The notes under the pieces are model-generated. The model was not told where the DNA came from and did not search any database. It was given only the letters and a program-made list of their open reading frames with translations. A DNA stretch of 8,081 nt from contig JADZDZ010000080.1 of NCBI GenBank assembly GCA_020850785.1, positions 1 to 8,081 on the forward strand. Reading direction: 5' to 3'. This document shows, piece after piece, positions 7,145 to 8,081 of this stretch (positions are counted from its first letter, which is position 1; each line of letters begins with the position of its first letter). Position numbers and translations under genes: made by a program. This DNA is from Candidatus Sumerlaeota bacterium. GTDB lineage: Bacteria > Sumerlaeota > Sumerlaeia > SLMS01.

Positions 7145-7196
7145 TCCGCAGTGCACTTCCCAGCGCCACTCTTCAGAATGAGAATGCGGCAGGCGC

Positions 7197-7682
7197 TTAC
7201 GGCAGATTGATGTCGCCGGACCGCCCTCCGCTCTTCCTCCGCAGGCGCACATCCGCGATGACCATGTCCTTTTGAATGCTCTTCAGCATGTCGTAAATCG
7301 TCAGCAGCGTCACGGTGAGCGCCGTCAGCGCCTCCATTTCCGCGCCGGTGCGGTCGGTGACGCGAATCGATGCGCGCACCTTCGCGCCCGCCGGGCGCAC
7401 GCTCTCCTCGATGTCGATGGTGATGGAGGAAGCGGCCAGCGGATGACACAGGGGAATCAATTCGCTGGTTTTCTTCGCCGCCATGATCCCCGCCACACGC
7501 GCCACCGCGATGGCATCGCCCTTCTTCGTCGTGCGCGAGAACAGCGCCGTTCGCGCCTCCCGATTCAGGCGAATCATCCCTTCCGCAACCGCCACGCGAT
7601 CAGTGCGATCCTTGGCGGAAACGTCCACCATGCGAGCGGCACCGGCGTCATCCAGATGGGTCATCCGCTTCTTCTGCGCCAT
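7197..7682 (-). CDS. moaC: Cyclic pyranopterin monophosphate synthase MoaC
   Basis: The protein has 161 residues, the normal length. MoaC converts the 3',8-cyclo-GTP product of MoaA to cyclic pyranopterin monophosphate in molybdenum cofactor synthesis, in the cytoplasm as a hexamer. Clear family stretches are MVDVSAKDRTDRVAVAEG (18-35), KKGDAIAVARVAGIMAAKKT (53-72), SELIPLCHPL (73-82), GAEMEALTALTV (113-124), TIYDMLKSIQKDMVIADVRL (128-147) and KSGGRSGDI. The positions matching catalytic or pocket residues of the E. coli enzyme are kept at a constant offset: Lys54, His80, Glu115, Glu117, Asp131 and Lys134. The usual YDMCK reads YDMLK here, which should not affect catalysis. I chose the start at 7682; the frame is open to 7820, but that extension lies inside the upstream gene and is not family-like. 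The ATG shares its A with the upstream TGA stop (TGATG), implying coupled translation. No other cofactor genes are in view. Confidence 0.97.
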   Translation of the reverse strand: MAQKKRMTHLDDAGAARMVDVSAKDRTDRVAVAEGMIRLNREARTALFSRTTKKGDAIAVARVAGIMAAKKTSELIPLCHPLAASSITIDIEESVRPAGAKVRASIRVTDRTGAEMEALTALTVTLLTIYDMLKSIQKDMVIADVRLRRKSGGRSGDINLP

Positions 7683-8081
7683 CAGCGTTTCATCCCGCGA
7701 AAGAGAATTTGGAGGATGTCCTCCGCCAGCTTTGTCTGCTTTTCCTGCGCGTCCGTCAACGAGGCGTTTGTCAGCAGCACCAGCGTGATGTGCGCCTGCG
7801 TGTCCACCCACAGCAGACATCCGGTGTAGCCCGTTTGGTAGTAGATGCGTCCGGGGCGTGCACCTTCCGGCGCGTAGGGTGGTGACGTCGGCGATACAAG
7901 CCCGTTGATTCCCACGTACAGCCGCGCGCCATCGGGGCCTTGCACCTCGAACGCTTTCGCGGGAAATAGGAACCGTCGCAGCGTGCGCTGATAGTCCGAT
8001 GCTCCCTCCTCATCGGAGTTCATCATGCGATCAACAAACTCCGCGATGGCCGGCGCCGACGCGAAGAGGCCGCTGTGGAGC
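7682..8081 (-). CDS. Serine hydrolase of the beta-lactamase family, C-terminal part (5' end outside window)
   Basis: About 133 residues are visible up to the right edge; the start and the SxxK catalytic region are outside. The first visible residues, LHSGLFASAPAIAEFVDRMM, match the segment found after the active site in class C beta-lactamase/esterase-type serine hydrolases (AGLFSTAxDLAxF). Further on, YYQTGYTGCLLWVDTQAHITLVLLTNAS corresponds to the family's HTGFTGxxxWIDPxxxxxxVLLTN region, with QTGYTG in place of the KTG/HTG box; the H to Q change is worth noting. Such proteins cover D-amino peptide hydrolases, esterases, penicillin-binding-like proteins and beta-lactamases, and the visible part cannot say which. 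The stop overlaps the moaC start by one base, so the two are probably in one transcript although no functional link is known. Note that the window shows no signal for export, because that end is missing. Confidence 0.85.
   Translation of the reverse strand, partial: LHSGLFASAPAIAEFVDRMMNSDEEGASDYQRTLRRFLFPAKAFEVQGPDGARLYVGINGLVSPTSPPYAPEGARPGRIYYQTGYTGCLLWVDTQAHITLVLLTNASLTDAQEKQTKLAEDILQILFRGMKR

Noticed and set aside
7162..7197. AGCGCC/GGCGCT inverted repeat between the convergent ligase-like and moaC genes as a bidirectional terminator
   Set aside because: It has only a 6-base stem, a 24-base loop without a clear inner stem and no T-tract on either strand.
1..8081. CRISPR array, tRNA or rRNA genes, insertion sequence, attachment site or toxin-antitoxin pair
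   Set aside because: I looked for regular repeats, cloverleaf-like blocks, terminal inverted repeats with a transposase frame and small paired genes. I found none; nearly all of the window is accounted for by the listed genes.

Overview
The window looks like Gram-negative bacterial chromosome. It encodes two lipobox-bearing lipoproteins, a periplasmic solute-binding protein with a signal peptide, a two-transmembrane sensor kinase and an O-antigen-ligase-type polymerase. I cannot place it to phylum from sequence alone. Much of it is G+C-rich and densely coded, with stop/start overlaps between neighbours. The lineage may be poorly sampled, because two of the membrane proteins match no family I know. 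I see no tRNA, rRNA, insertion sequence, CRISPR array or phage gene, and no gene-free stretch over about 300 bases.

Layout. Minus strand, from about 4028 down to the left edge: a four-gene operon of a PhnD-type binding protein, a sensor histidine kinase, a 365-residue membrane protein and a second membrane protein cut by the window edge. The first three genes are joined by 4-base ATGA overlaps, and the fourth starts 21 bases after the third. The last two genes appear to be divergent tandem paralogues. Upstream of this operon a strong hairpin terminator (4100-4138) ends a minus-strand pair of small TRL-like lipoprotein genes (4168-4943), also tandem paralogues. A spacer of about 150 bases separates this pair from a divergent plus-strand gene (5096-7144) for an O-antigen ligase-like membrane protein with an extra C-terminal soluble domain. 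That gene converges on a minus-strand pair: moaC (molybdenum cofactor synthesis) and, overlapping its start, the C-terminal part of a beta-lactamase-family serine hydrolase that runs off the right edge.

How the genes may work together. The left operon reads as a periplasmic sensing unit. A PhnD-like protein would bind a small anion or oxyanion and report to the two-TM histidine kinase. No response regulator is visible, and the downstream genes are two related integral membrane proteins, so the output could be a membrane process rather than transcription. This operon is the best candidate here for an undescribed system. The lipoproteins and the ligase-like protein are cell-envelope functions. 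moaC and the hydrolase appear unrelated to the rest.
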